DNA of 56,776 bases from an uncultured Bacteroidia bacterium (lineage in GTDB: Bacteria; Bacteroidota; Bacteroidia; Bacteroidales; F082), in the NCBI GenBank assembly GCA_902774295.1, contig CACYHP010000007.1:1-56776 (forward strand), read 5' to 3'. Shown piece by piece: positions 24,239-32,471 of this stretch. The notes beneath the pieces are model-generated. The model worked only from the letters and a program-made list of their open reading frames with translations, was not told where the DNA came from and ran no database searches. The translations under genes and the position numbers were made by a program. Each line of letters begins with the position of its first letter. The stretch's first letter is position 1.

Positions 24239-24490
24239 TTATTTCTTTCTTTTCTTAGCAACAGCATATCCTGCACCGAGAGCGGTAAGGACTAAGAGGC
24301 CGCTGCCGAGAGGAGCCGGGTCTGATTGAACATTACCGCTGATACCAAGTGCCGCTGCCGGAAGACCAGGCATATAACCCGAAGTTCTGTTTCCCCAGTC
24401 GTTCTCCCAGTCGACAAACGAATCATTCTGTGCGTTGGCTGTTAAACCAATTGTCAAAACTATAGCGATTGCAAATATTATCTTTTTCAT
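24239..24490 (-). CDS. Small exported protein with PLGSGL C-terminal membrane tail
   Basis: An 83-residue paralogue of the proteins at 19540-19791 and 56462-56725. Signal peptide at residues 1-20 (ending TANAQ), acidic D-W segment (SFVDWENDWGN), and tail PLGSGLLVLTALGAGYA with the basic end KKRKK. A good ribosome-binding sequence AGGAGG precedes the ATG. It lies 34 bp downstream of the T9SS gene at 24525-27878 and is probably cotranscribed with it. Function unknown; the tail looks like a membrane anchor or sorting signal. Confidence 0.8.
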   Translation of the reverse strand: MKKIIFAIAIVLTIGLTANAQNDSFVDWENDWGNRTSGYMPGLPAAALGISGNVQSDPAPLGSGLLVLTALGAGYAVAKKRKK

Positions 24491-24524
24491 CTTAATTCCT
24501 CCTTTATCTGTTATCTTTTATCTG

Positions 24525-27500
24525 TTATCTAACGACTATTTTCTGTGTCTTTTCATTCAGTTTGAAAATGTAAACACCATGTGATTGCAAGTTGATTGTC
24601 TCAACTCCACTGACGTATTGTGTTAATATCCTTCTTCCCATCACATCGAAAATTTGCAATTCGCCTTCGCCGTTAACAATGATATCGCTGCCGCTCTGGT
24701 AAGCGAAGATTGAATCCTCTGAGTTTTCATAACCATTAGAGTACTCCAAGCGAACAATGAAACGGTTTTCAGCGTCACTTGGGCTTGCGATGAAGCTGTA
24801 TTCGCCATCAAGCAACATATCCACATCCTCACCTGTCAAGCGGTCGATAACATGGAGATAGCTGTAATTACCGGTAGCCTTGTAGCTTAAAGTATATTTA
24901 CCGGTTGTCTTTGCCTTTAAATTAAGGTTAAACGACTGAGTATTGTAAGCCATTGTTGCAATAGCGAAGTTATGTCCTTCTTTAGGAATATAAAGCATCG
25001 GGATATCAGAATTGCGATGGTCAATCTTATTCAGACCATATCCTTCCTCAAACAATGCGAACGCTGCATCTTCGTGCTGGCTGTTTGCAACAACAAATTT
25101 AATATAATCGTTATTTGCTCTCGATTTACTACCACCGGTTGGCTTTGTTATCGTAGCAGTAACACCTGTCTTGTCAATTTGAACAAGGAATCCCTGAGCT
25201 GGTGCAATAGTTGCAGCCACATCAGCCGACCAAGCTCCATCTTTTGAAAGGACATAACCACCTGAAAGCGTACCGCCATTATTAACCGTCACATCACTCA
25301 TTGTGATATTTTGTGGATATGGGTTTCCGATAAGGTTAAAGCCCAACAATTTATCTTCAGTTGATGCATATGACAAAGCTACATTATAAGATGTCGCTTG
25401 ATTGTTATATCCAGCAAAATGGAGCTCAGCGCCGTTATTACGATAAAGATAACCTTGACCAACATTTAGATCAAATTCGGCTTGCTTATAGTTCATCCAA
25501 TAATGTGTTGTTTCATTATAGTAAAACAAATCGTAATTTGTTGCCGGTGTAAGAATCATGTTCTCAACACTTTCATGTTCCAAGAATGTATTTGATGCTG
25601 TGTGCACAGGTGTTGAAATAGTGTACCAGCCACCATCTTTTGCCGCACTTGTAATGCCCTTTTTATAAGTGAGCTGAACCGAAGATGATGTGATAAGTTG
25701 ACCGCCGTCTTCGATAACGAGGTTGGCAGCACTGCCGCTATTAGTAAGAGATGTTGCGGTTAACGTAGCATCCGATTTGACAACAAGAGCAGCTGTGGCA
25801 GGAATTGTTAAACTAGCTGTTGACATATCTGATGCGATAGCAATGTTTGCTCCTGCTGACAATGATGCAGGTAATTGCGTTTCAGGATTCCAGTCAGTGA
25901 AATTATCATACGGCATATAAGTGACCGTAACTTCCCAAATTCTTGTTGCCCCATTTGCTAAAATATAACCTGTAGTGTAAAATTTGTCTGATAAATCAAT
26001 TGTTATGTGATTTGTATTCGAGCCACCACCAGTTGCAACCGGATTACTATAACTAGCAGATGTGTTGAATGTAAGAGTATTACTTGTTTGATTGGAACCT
26101 TCTGAGAAACTAGTTGCATTTGCATTTGTAACAGTTAATGCTATTTCTTTGATTTTTCCATCAAAATTTGGTAATTTCAAATAAACATCAGCATCATTTT
26201 TTAATTGAATCATTTGATATATTGGTTTGGCATTTTGGAAACCAGTTGTTGTCCATGTTAGACCGTCGATTGTAATACTTTTTGAAATTTCATAAGTAGT
26301 ACCAGCGTTACTCATATTTGTCATATTATCTCCAGTTAAAGTGGCGAGCAAATATGGATTAACCATAATATTAATTGTAACTGCTACCGCACTGGCAGGC
26401 ATATTGAATTTGTTATTTGTCACGGTTACATCATTGTCGCCAGCATCTTTCACCGACACAGTATATGAATAGCCAGAATCCGTAGTTACATCAATAGTGA
26501 CTTCAGTATTATAAGGAATTTCATCTGATGCTCCGATGACAGTATTGCCATTTTTTAGTTGGGCAGTTGCATGAGATGTCTCTCCTGTTTTTGTTAAAGT
26601 ATAGGCATAGCTGCTTAGCGACCATTGGGCATAAAGTGTTGTACTAGATGTAATATTAAAAGAAGCTCCTTCGTCGATGTCTGTACCACTATCATCCGCT
26701 TTGGTGTCCCAGTGAGTAAAGTCATACCCTGTCTTGACAAAAGTGTTGTTTTTTGCAGTTACTGATTGATTGTATGTATATACAGTAGCATCTGTTGGTG
26801 TTGTACCTCCATCGCTTCCATTACCATTGTATGTTACTGTATAACCAGTCACAGTACCGTCAAGGTCAATAGTTACATCATCTGCGCCCTCTGAAGATAT
26901 TGTCACTGTTCCACTATATTCACCTATATTCAATCCTGATTTGAGATGTGTTGAAAAAACATCACCACTACTTAATGTTAGATCTGATGTGCCGAAGTTT
27001 TCATCATCTTCAGATATTTCAAAAGCACCAGCAGGTGTTGATGATACAGAAACTGTTATATCCTCGGTAGAATTTGTTAAGGTAATTTCGAATATCTGAC
27101 TTTCAGAAGCTCCAGTGCCATGGGCATAAGTAAAAGATTCTGCTTCGGTTGGATTAAGTGTTATTGTAGGGGTTGTAGAACTCCACTGTGCTGTAAATGT
27201 CACATTACTTTTTACGATATATGTATCACCTGCGTCGTATGTATTTGTGCCATCACTCCAACCATCGAAGGTCCAACCTGTTTTCGTTGGTGCATTAGCA
27301 AGTGTATAACTACCTGAGACATTGTTAACAGGAGAATCGGGACATCCGCTTGTGCCGCCATTGCAATTGTATGTAACGGTGCAGTTTACTTTATAGAAAA
27401 ATGCATATGGATAATTAGAATTAAAACCATACGAACGAATACCTCCACTACCGTTACTATGATTATATTGTAAAGCCTTTGTAGCACTAGAACTAGCATT

Positions 27501-27878
27501 AACTATTTGAGCATTATTATTTAAATAAATATTGGTTGAATTTGTACTTAATGAGAAGTTAGATGAAGGAACAGTCAGATAATAATCTGTGTTACCTATC
27601 TTCGTTTTGGCTTGAAAAGTGTTTTCAGAACCTGCTGTTAAGGTGTAATAGTATGGTGTCTGAGAAGCAGTTGTTGCAACTTTACCCCAACTCGAAGTAC
27701 CACTATAATGATAGTAATCAGTTGAACTATATGTTATACCTAATACATATACTGCATCTTCATCAATGCTTACTACCGACGTAAGTTTCGTGTAGGTTTG
27801 TCCCACCACTTTCATTGGCAGATTATTCATTGTTAGCAGCATCATCGCCGCAATTAAGAAAGTAATTTTTCTTTTCAT
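24525..27878 (-). CDS. Large multidomain T9SS-secreted surface protein
   Basis: An 1117-residue secreted protein with a signal peptide (1-26, ending VVGQ). Residues ~27-165 form a domain like that at ~967-1110 of the protein at 14730. A Listeria-Bacteroides repeat follows (~168-232, WTFDGWSDGTNTYDAGDTY), then an Ig-like domain (~236-345), a second repeat (~346-420), an InlB-like repeat (~425-505) and a beta-sandwich (~508-655). Residues ~722-1117 are very similar to the end of the 14730 protein (HRNSDIPMLYIP, LTGEDVDMLLDGEYSFIASP) and finish in the T9SS sorting domain (LQIFDVMGRRILTQ, VYIFKLNEKTQKIVVR). The small PLGSGL gene follows directly. Adhesive function is inferred. Confidence 0.9.
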   Translation of the reverse strand: MKRKITFLIAAMMLLTMNNLPMKVVGQTYTKLTSVVSIDEDAVYVLGITYSSTDYYHYSGTSSWGKVATTASQTPYYYTLTAGSENTFQAKTKIGNTDYYLTVPSSNFSLSTNSTNIYLNNNAQIVNASSSATKALQYNHSNGSGGIRSYGFNSNYPYAFFYKVNCTVTYNCNGGTSGCPDSPVNNVSGSYTLANAPTKTGWTFDGWSDGTNTYDAGDTYIVKSNVTFTAQWSSTTPTITLNPTEAESFTYAHGTGASESQIFEITLTNSTEDITVSVSSTPAGAFEISEDDENFGTSDLTLSSGDVFSTHLKSGLNIGEYSGTVTISSEGADDVTIDLDGTVTGYTVTYNGNGSDGGTTPTDATVYTYNQSVTAKNNTFVKTGYDFTHWDTKADDSGTDIDEGASFNITSSTTLYAQWSLSSYAYTLTKTGETSHATAQLKNGNTVIGASDEIPYNTEVTIDVTTDSGYSYTVSVKDAGDNDVTVTNNKFNMPASAVAVTINIMVNPYLLATLTGDNMTNMSNAGTTYEISKSITIDGLTWTTTGFQNAKPIYQMIQLKNDADVYLKLPNFDGKIKEIALTVTNANATSFSEGSNQTSNTLTFNTSASYSNPVATGGGSNTNHITIDLSDKFYTTGYILANGATRIWEVTVTYMPYDNFTDWNPETQLPASLSAGANIAIASDMSTASLTIPATAALVVKSDATLTATSLTNSGSAANLVIEDGGQLITSSSVQLTYKKGITSAAKDGGWYTISTPVHTASNTFLEHESVENMILTPATNYDLFYYNETTHYWMNYKQAEFDLNVGQGYLYRNNGAELHFAGYNNQATSYNVALSYASTEDKLLGFNLIGNPYPQNITMSDVTVNNGGTLSGGYVLSKDGAWSADVAATIAPAQGFLVQIDKTGVTATITKPTGGSKSRANNDYIKFVVANSQHEDAAFALFEEGYGLNKIDHRNSDIPMLYIPKEGHNFAIATMAYNTQSFNLNLKAKTTGKYTLSYKATGNYSYLHVIDRLTGEDVDMLLDGEYSFIASPSDAENRFIVRLEYSNGYENSEDSIFAYQSGSDIIVNGEGELQIFDVMGRRILTQYVSGVETINLQSHGVYIFKLNEKTQKIVVR

Positions 27879-27903
27879 TTGTTGTTTGTTTTTAGTCAGT
27901 TAA

Positions 27904-28422
27904 TTATTTTGTTATTTCTCTTTTAATAAAATCCATTTCTCTTTTTAACGATTCGCAATCACTAATAATACCTTGGACATAGTCAATTATCACTATACCT
28001 CCAGCTTGAACATATCGAATCAAAAAAAACCAAAAATCATCAACAACCTTTATATATTTTTGCTTTTCTTTTTCAGTAATTTCAAGACAACATGTTTTTA
28101 AATAAAAATCATTAAAACAGCATACTGGAAGCACCTTATCGCCATATTTAGCTATTTTAAAGATATCATCCGCTGTAGGATCAACATTTGTTTGTATTTT
28201 ATTAGCTTTTATTTTATCAACCAAATAATCCAAACTATCAGGTAGAATCTCACCTTCAAAACATTTATAATTGTTCCCGAGGCATTTCTCTAATCGATGT
28301 AAATAACTATCTATATCCACTGCAAAAGTATAAGATTTCATCTCTTTTATCATTTCTTTTGTAATGATAAAGTAGTCAAGTACTTTCGCTTGTTCTGTTT
28401 TATTTGTTTTTTTTAAACACAT
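27904..28422 (-). CDS. Hypothetical protein
   Basis: A 172-residue soluble protein rich in Lys, Ile and Asp, without signal peptide or membrane segment. Two adjacent cysteine pairs (PVCCFNDFYLKTCCLEI, ~118-134) stand out. It is AT-richer than the housekeeping genes. The T9SS gene begins 25 bp downstream on the same strand with no clear promoter in between, so the two may be cotranscribed. I recognise no family. Confidence 0.6.
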   Translation of the reverse strand: MCLKKTNKTEQAKVLDYFIITKEMIKEMKSYTFAVDIDSYLHRLEKCLGNNYKCFEGEILPDSLDYLVDKIKANKIQTNVDPTADDIFKIAKYGDKVLPVCCFNDFYLKTCCLEITEKEKQKYIKVVDDFWFFLIRYVQAGGIVIIDYVQGIISDCESLKREMDFIKREITK

Positions 28423-28510
28423 CCGGTATTCATTTAATCTTTAAAAATTATTTCTCTTTAGAGTTTCCTCGCGCTTCGCTCGGAATAACATCATCTTTCT
28501 TCTCTCCACC

Positions 28511-28568
28511 GCGGCTGCCTTAAGGGCATTAACGGCATTAATGGCTTTAATGCCCTTAAGGCAGCCGC
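28511..28568. repeat. CATTAA-type hairpin repeat
   Basis: Perfect 22-bp inverted arms (starting gcggctgccttaagggc at 28511 and ending in its complement at 28568) enclose more ATTAAnGGC units. A related element is at 42345-42408. An extra partial unit follows at 28569-28591. Arms of the GTCATTTCGA family flank it at about 28467-28494 and 28655-28708. Confidence 0.75.
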
Positions 28569-28721
28569 TTAATGCCTTTAATGAGGCCGCTTTTTTCATA
28601 CACTCCAAACTTCAAACTCTCAACTTTATCTGAGATTTATTCACCAGAGGTGAATGCTTTCGCTTCGCTCAGGTCTCCACTCCGCCTATCGGCTCCGGTC
28701 GAAATGACAAGAGAGCACAAA

Positions 28722-28963
28722 TAAAAAAAGGCGTTTGCCGTTCCGCTTGCGCCAACCAACCTGTCAAGGGTACCCCTACCCTGTGTATCTGATAAGCACG
28801 AAACAACTCACGCCAGAATGCGCGAGCTTTTCGCTTACTTATTCCGATACTTTGTAAAATTGGGGTAATTCTGACAAGTGGAATAAGAGCGCAAAGCTCT
28901 GTATCTTAATAATTTAGATCAATTATTTTTTCATCATCTTCCTGTTTTACGATGTATAACCTC
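28722..28963 (-). ncRNA. Candidate structured RNA in the 688-bp gene-free stretch
   Basis: On the minus strand a -7 box TATTTTTG is at 28970-28977, and about 240 bases later GGCG...CGCC followed by seven T (28753-28722) forms an intrinsic terminator. Between them, 28824-28899 folds into a long hairpin (GAGCTTTGCGCT and CTTATTCC pair with GGAATAAG and AAGCGAAAAGCTC) and AGGGTAGGGGTACCCT makes a small stem-loop. No coding frame of note is present. Known RNAs (6S, SRP, tmRNA, RNase P) were not recognised by their hallmark motifs. The rest of 28423-29110 holds repeats only. Confidence 0.45.
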
Positions 28964-29110
28964 AATGCGCAAAAATAGTATTTATTTTTATATAAGGTGA
29001 TGTTTTTTTAAAAAAGTTTACTATCTTTAATTTAGTATGTGAGATATATTCATCATTAAAAGGTTTTCCTAAATTTGAGACTTATGGCATTTGTGATCAA
29101 ATTAGAAACA

Positions 29111-30502
29111 TTATTCTCTGTTATCTGTTATCTCTTTCACTGCGAACGGCAACGCCAACAGAAACGTCATCGCGTCAGCGACGGCCTGCGTCATCTCAAC
29201 ACCTTGAAGCCCGATGAAAAGAGGCAAAATCAGGATGGTGGGAATGAAGAAAATACCCTGCCGCCCCATCGATAACAGCGTGGCTACAAACGTCTTACGC
29301 GTGGTCTGATACATCATGTTGGTCACCGTGCTCACCCCTATGAGCGGGAACGAGATGCATTGCCATCTCAACACCCTCGTCCCTATTTTTATCAACTCGG
29401 CGTCCTCACTGCGGAAAAACCTGATGAGGTCGGGAGCGAAGATGGCAAAGGTTATCGACATCACTATCAGGATGACGGTGGCGAGCTTGGTGGTGAAGAT
29501 ATATGACTTACGCACGCGCTCATGCAGCCCGGCGCCGTGGTTGAAACCGCAGACAGGTTGAAAACCCTGCCCCACTCCAAGGATGATGGAGAAGGCAAAC
29601 ATCATGATACGCGACACTATAGCAAACGCCGCGATAGCACTCGCCTCGGTACCCGGTGCAGCGTAAAAAGCCGCATACCGGTTCAACATTATGGTGCTGA
29701 TGCACACAAAGACATGACGGCACAACGAAGGCATGCCACCGTTGAAAATGTCGATATAACTTCGTAAAGTCGGGGTGAAATTTCTGAATCTTATATGCAC
29801 GTTGCCGTTCATCTCAGTGCCGAGAAGCAAGATAAACCATCCCACCATCTGGCTGATGCAGGTGGCAAGAGAGGCACCCCTAACACCCATGTCGAGCACA
29901 TAAATCAACAGCGCATCGAGTATGATGTTCAACACCGCGCCGGTGGCGATTCCCACCATAGCGTAACGCGCGTTGCCCTGCAACCTCAGCTGGTTGTTCA
30001 GCGTCAGCGACGACATCATGAAAGGCGTTCCGATAAGGATAAACGTCAGATAATCATTGGAATACGGCACGATGTCGGGAGTAGCGCCCATCATTCGCGA
30101 AAGCGGAGAGAGGAAGAAAAGTCCTATTATCGCCGCTATGGTGCCTATCCCCATCGACGAAAGGAAACCCGTCGCCGCCATCTTCTCTGCCTCACCGTAT
30201 CTCTTCGCGCCAAGCGCCGTCGAGATGTAATTTCCCGAGCCGTGACCGAAGAAAAACCCTATCGCGTTGATGAAAGTCATGTAGGCAAACGACACTCCAA
30301 CCCCGGCAGTAGCCTCAGTGGAGATATGTCCCACAAAAAACGCGTCGATGATATTGTAAAGAGCCGTCACCATCATGGAGATGATAGTAGGAACTGCCAT
30401 CTTCATAACCAGCTGACGCACAGGACTTTCCGTCATCATGACGAAACGTGCGCTGCGCTGCTGCTCGTCTTCCTCGTGTGTCGACCCAAAAATATGCTTC
30501 AT
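29111..30502 (-). CDS. MATE-family efflux transporter
   Basis: A 463-residue inner-membrane antiporter with twelve predicted helices in two halves. Family features include PVRQLVMKMAVPTIISMMVT at the start, FFVGHISTEATAGVGVSF in the first half and GVGQGFQPVCGFNHGAG in the second. Substrates of such pumps are drugs or cationic metabolites; the real one is unknown. I start at the ATG at 30502: the -7 box TATTTTTG at 30507-30514 leaves practically no leader. The last residues (EITDNRE) are encoded by AGATAACAG heptamer repeats. Confidence 0.93.
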   Translation of the reverse strand: MKHIFGSTHEEDEQQRSARFVMMTESPVRQLVMKMAVPTIISMMVTALYNIIDAFFVGHISTEATAGVGVSFAYMTFINAIGFFFGHGSGNYISTALGAKRYGEAEKMAATGFLSSMGIGTIAAIIGLFFLSPLSRMMGATPDIVPYSNDYLTFILIGTPFMMSSLTLNNQLRLQGNARYAMVGIATGAVLNIILDALLIYVLDMGVRGASLATCISQMVGWFILLLGTEMNGNVHIRFRNFTPTLRSYIDIFNGGMPSLCRHVFVCISTIMLNRYAAFYAAPGTEASAIAAFAIVSRIMMFAFSIILGVGQGFQPVCGFNHGAGLHERVRKSYIFTTKLATVILIVMSITFAIFAPDLIRFFRSEDAELIKIGTRVLRWQCISFPLIGVSTVTNMMYQTTRKTFVATLLSMGRQGIFFIPTILILPLFIGLQGVEMTQAVADAMTFLLALPFAVKEITDNRE

Positions 30503-30506
30503 TCCG

Positions 30507-30584
30507 CAAAAATACAAAAAATAAAGGTTCGTAATATAATTTTCCTTATCTTTGCAGGTTAATAATATATATTGGATATTTTTG
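30507..30584. promoter_or_regulatory. Divergent, nearly leaderless promoters of the MATE and RicT-like genes
   Basis: Minus strand: TATTTTTG at 30507-30514, just before the ATG at 30502. Plus strand: TATCTTTG at 30547-30554 and a second box TATTTTTG at 30577-30584, 5 bp before the ATG at 30590. The inner boxes predict transcription starts at or next to the start codons. Confidence 0.55.
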
Positions 30585-30589
30585 CATTT

Positions 30590-31891
30590 ATGGAAGAGAA
30601 AGATTTAGATAAAGATTTGAACGAAGAAGAAATTCTTGACGAAAATATAACGGAAACCACCGAAGACGTTGACAGTCTGCTGAAATCGGCTCCTCAAAAG
30701 ATCAACATGAAAGACGAGGAGATGGAAGACCGGATGGTGAACAAACAGGACGATGGCGAGGAGTTTAAGGCTACATGGCCGCTCCACGACGACATGAAAA
30801 AGACGCTCACCAACGATTTTCACCGCGGATGCCGCATCAAAGCCGACAAATATGAGTTCGCAAGCAACGTGTTATGCCACGGACAATGCAAACTCGACAG
30901 CTTCAACTGGCTGAAGGACTATGAGAACGAGACCCCGAAAGAAGGCTCGCTGCTGATAGCCGAGGTGCGTTTTAAGAACGATAGAAAAGACTTCTACAGC
31001 TACCCTTCGGAGATGAATCTCCTTGAAGGTGAATTAGTTGCAGTGGAGACAGCTATCGGACACGACATAGGTATAGTGACGATGGTGGGCGAGCTCATCG
31101 AGAAACAGCGCAAACGCAAGAAAAACAACACCCCTGTCGAGGAGCTCAAGAAGATTTACCGTCGCGCCCGCCTCAACGATGTGGAGAAATTCATCGAAGC
31201 CATACGCCAAGAAGACCACACATTGTATCGCAGCCGCGAGATAGCATCGAACCTAAAACTCGAGATGAAGCTAAACGACATTGAATATCAAGGAGATAGA
31301 ACAAAGGCTATATTCTATTACACCGCCGACGGTCGTGTCGACTTCCGCGAGCTGATCAAGAAACTGGCCGAGGAGTTCCATGTGCGCGTGGAGATGCGTC
31401 AGATTGGATTCCGTCAGGAGTCGGCGAAGCTCGGTGGCATCGGCTCATGCGGCCGCGAGCTCTGCTGCGCCTCGTGGATCACTGACTTCCAGTCGGTAAC
31501 CACCAACGTGGCAAGAGTGCAGCAGCTGTCACCAAACCCGCAGAAACTCGCAGGTCAGTGCGGCAAGCTGAAATGCTGCCTCAACTACGAGTACGAAACC
31601 TACATCGACGCTCTGAAAGCATTCCCGGACAACCGCATAGTGCTGAAGACTAAGAAAGGCGACGGAATATACCAGAAAATCGACATCTTCAAAGGTCTTA
31701 TGTGGTACTCCTACCCGTTCGACCGTAACAACATGATGGCGATTCCGGCTGAGAAGGTGAAAGAGATCATCGAAGATAACAAAAAAGGCGTGCTTCCTGA
31801 ACAATTGGAGGACTTCGCGTTCATCAAGGAACAGAAGAACAACGACTACGGCGAAGAAGGCAAGCCAGCGGATTTGTCGAAATTGGAATGA
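30590..31891 (+). CDS. PSP1-domain protein (RicT/YaaT-like)
   Basis: A 433-residue cytoplasmic protein. After an acidic amino-terminal region (1-85) comes the PSP1 domain (~115-300). Cysteines in CHGQCKLDSFNW, GGIGSCGRELCCASW and LAGQCGKLKCCLNYE match those of RicT/YaaT-type proteins, where they bind iron-sulfur clusters in Bacillus. The role in Bacteroidota is not established; the gene commonly lies next to gldH, as here. I start at the ATG at 30590 and not at the upstream TTG, since a -7 box overlaps that region. Confidence 0.88.
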   Translation: MEEKDLDKDLNEEEILDENITETTEDVDSLLKSAPQKINMKDEEMEDRMVNKQDDGEEFKATWPLHDDMKKTLTNDFHRGCRIKADKYEFASNVLCHGQCKLDSFNWLKDYENETPKEGSLLIAEVRFKNDRKDFYSYPSEMNLLEGELVAVETAIGHDIGIVTMVGELIEKQRKRKKNNTPVEELKKIYRRARLNDVEKFIEAIRQEDHTLYRSREIASNLKLEMKLNDIEYQGDRTKAIFYYTADGRVDFRELIKKLAEEFHVRVEMRQIGFRQESAKLGGIGSCGRELCCASWITDFQSVTTNVARVQQLSPNPQKLAGQCGKLKCCLNYEYETYIDALKAFPDNRIVLKTKKGDGIYQKIDIFKGLMWYSYPFDRNNMMAIPAEKVKEIIEDNKKGVLPEQLEDFAFIKEQKNNDYGEEGKPADLSKLE

Positions 31892-31896
31892 TGATG

Positions 31897-31999
31897 AAAG
31901 AGAGGTTTTAGGATTATTGAGGAAGAATATTTTGAATGATTTTTAAAAAGATTTTGTAAGATTTTGAGCCTGTAGGCGACCGAATGGGGTTAAGAGTTA
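31897..31999 (+). repeat. GAGCC-GGCGACC leader repeat before gldH
   Basis: The repeat contains ttttgaatgattttt, aagattttgagcc, a short loop and aggcgacc, and is followed by gttaagag heptamers up to 11 bp before the gldH ATG. The same element precedes the PAP2 gene twice (35924-36074) and purC on the other strand (52938-53000), always in the same orientation relative to the downstream gene. Confidence 0.75.
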
Positions 32000-32009
32000 A
32001 GAGATAAAT

Positions 32010-32468
32010 ATGAGAAATATAATATTAGTTGTAGTTATCGGGATTTTGATGACCTCGTGCAGCACCAACGCCCTGTACGACGAGAGCGTCGTCATCCCCG
32101 ATGCGAAGTGGGACAACGAGAACATCCCTTATTTCAATGTCACCGTTGACGACACTCTGACAGATTACGCTTTCTACATGAGCATCAGGCATTTGGAAAA
32201 CTATCGCTACAGCAATTTATACGTCTTCATGCACACCGAGTTTCCGAATGGCAACGTCACCCACGACACCATCGAGTGTGTTTTGGCGGCTCCCGACGGC
32301 CGTTGGATGGGCAAAAGCAGCGGCAACATGCGCTATGCAAAGGTGCTTTTAAACCCATCGCTGCGCTTCCCGCTGAAAGGCGATTACCATTTCGAGCTTG
32401 AGCAGGCGATGCGTGAGAAAGAGCTGAAAGGCATCACCGACATAGGTATTCGTTTTGAAAAACAATAA
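32010..32468 (+). CDS. gldH: Gliding motility lipoprotein GldH
   Basis: A 152-residue lipoprotein with signal peptide and lipobox MTSC (Cys17). The GldH family is required for gliding in Flavobacterium; in non-gliding Bacteroidales it is retained, with an uncertain link to the T9SS or envelope. The sequence IPDAKWDNENIPYFNVTVDD and FPLKGDYHFELEQAMRE match the family's layout. PBP1A starts 3 bp after its stop, so the two are translationally linked. It is the only envelope-export component in the window. Confidence 0.85.
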   Translation: MRNIILVVVIGILMTSCSTNALYDESVVIPDAKWDNENIPYFNVTVDDTLTDYAFYMSIRHLENYRYSNLYVFMHTEFPNGNVTHDTIECVLAAPDGRWMGKSSGNMRYAKVLLNPSLRFPLKGDYHFELEQAMREKELKGITDIGIRFEKQ

Positions 32469-32471
32469 GTT

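Noticed and set aside
28423..29110. tRNA, tmRNA, SRP RNA or RNase P RNA in the gene-free stretch
   Set aside because: No cloverleaf, tag frame, or hallmark conserved motifs were found by eye.
29795..30562. Open frame of 255 codons on the plus strand
   Set aside because: It is antisense to the MATE transporter and has a composition typical of a reverse-frame shadow (His/Arg-rich).
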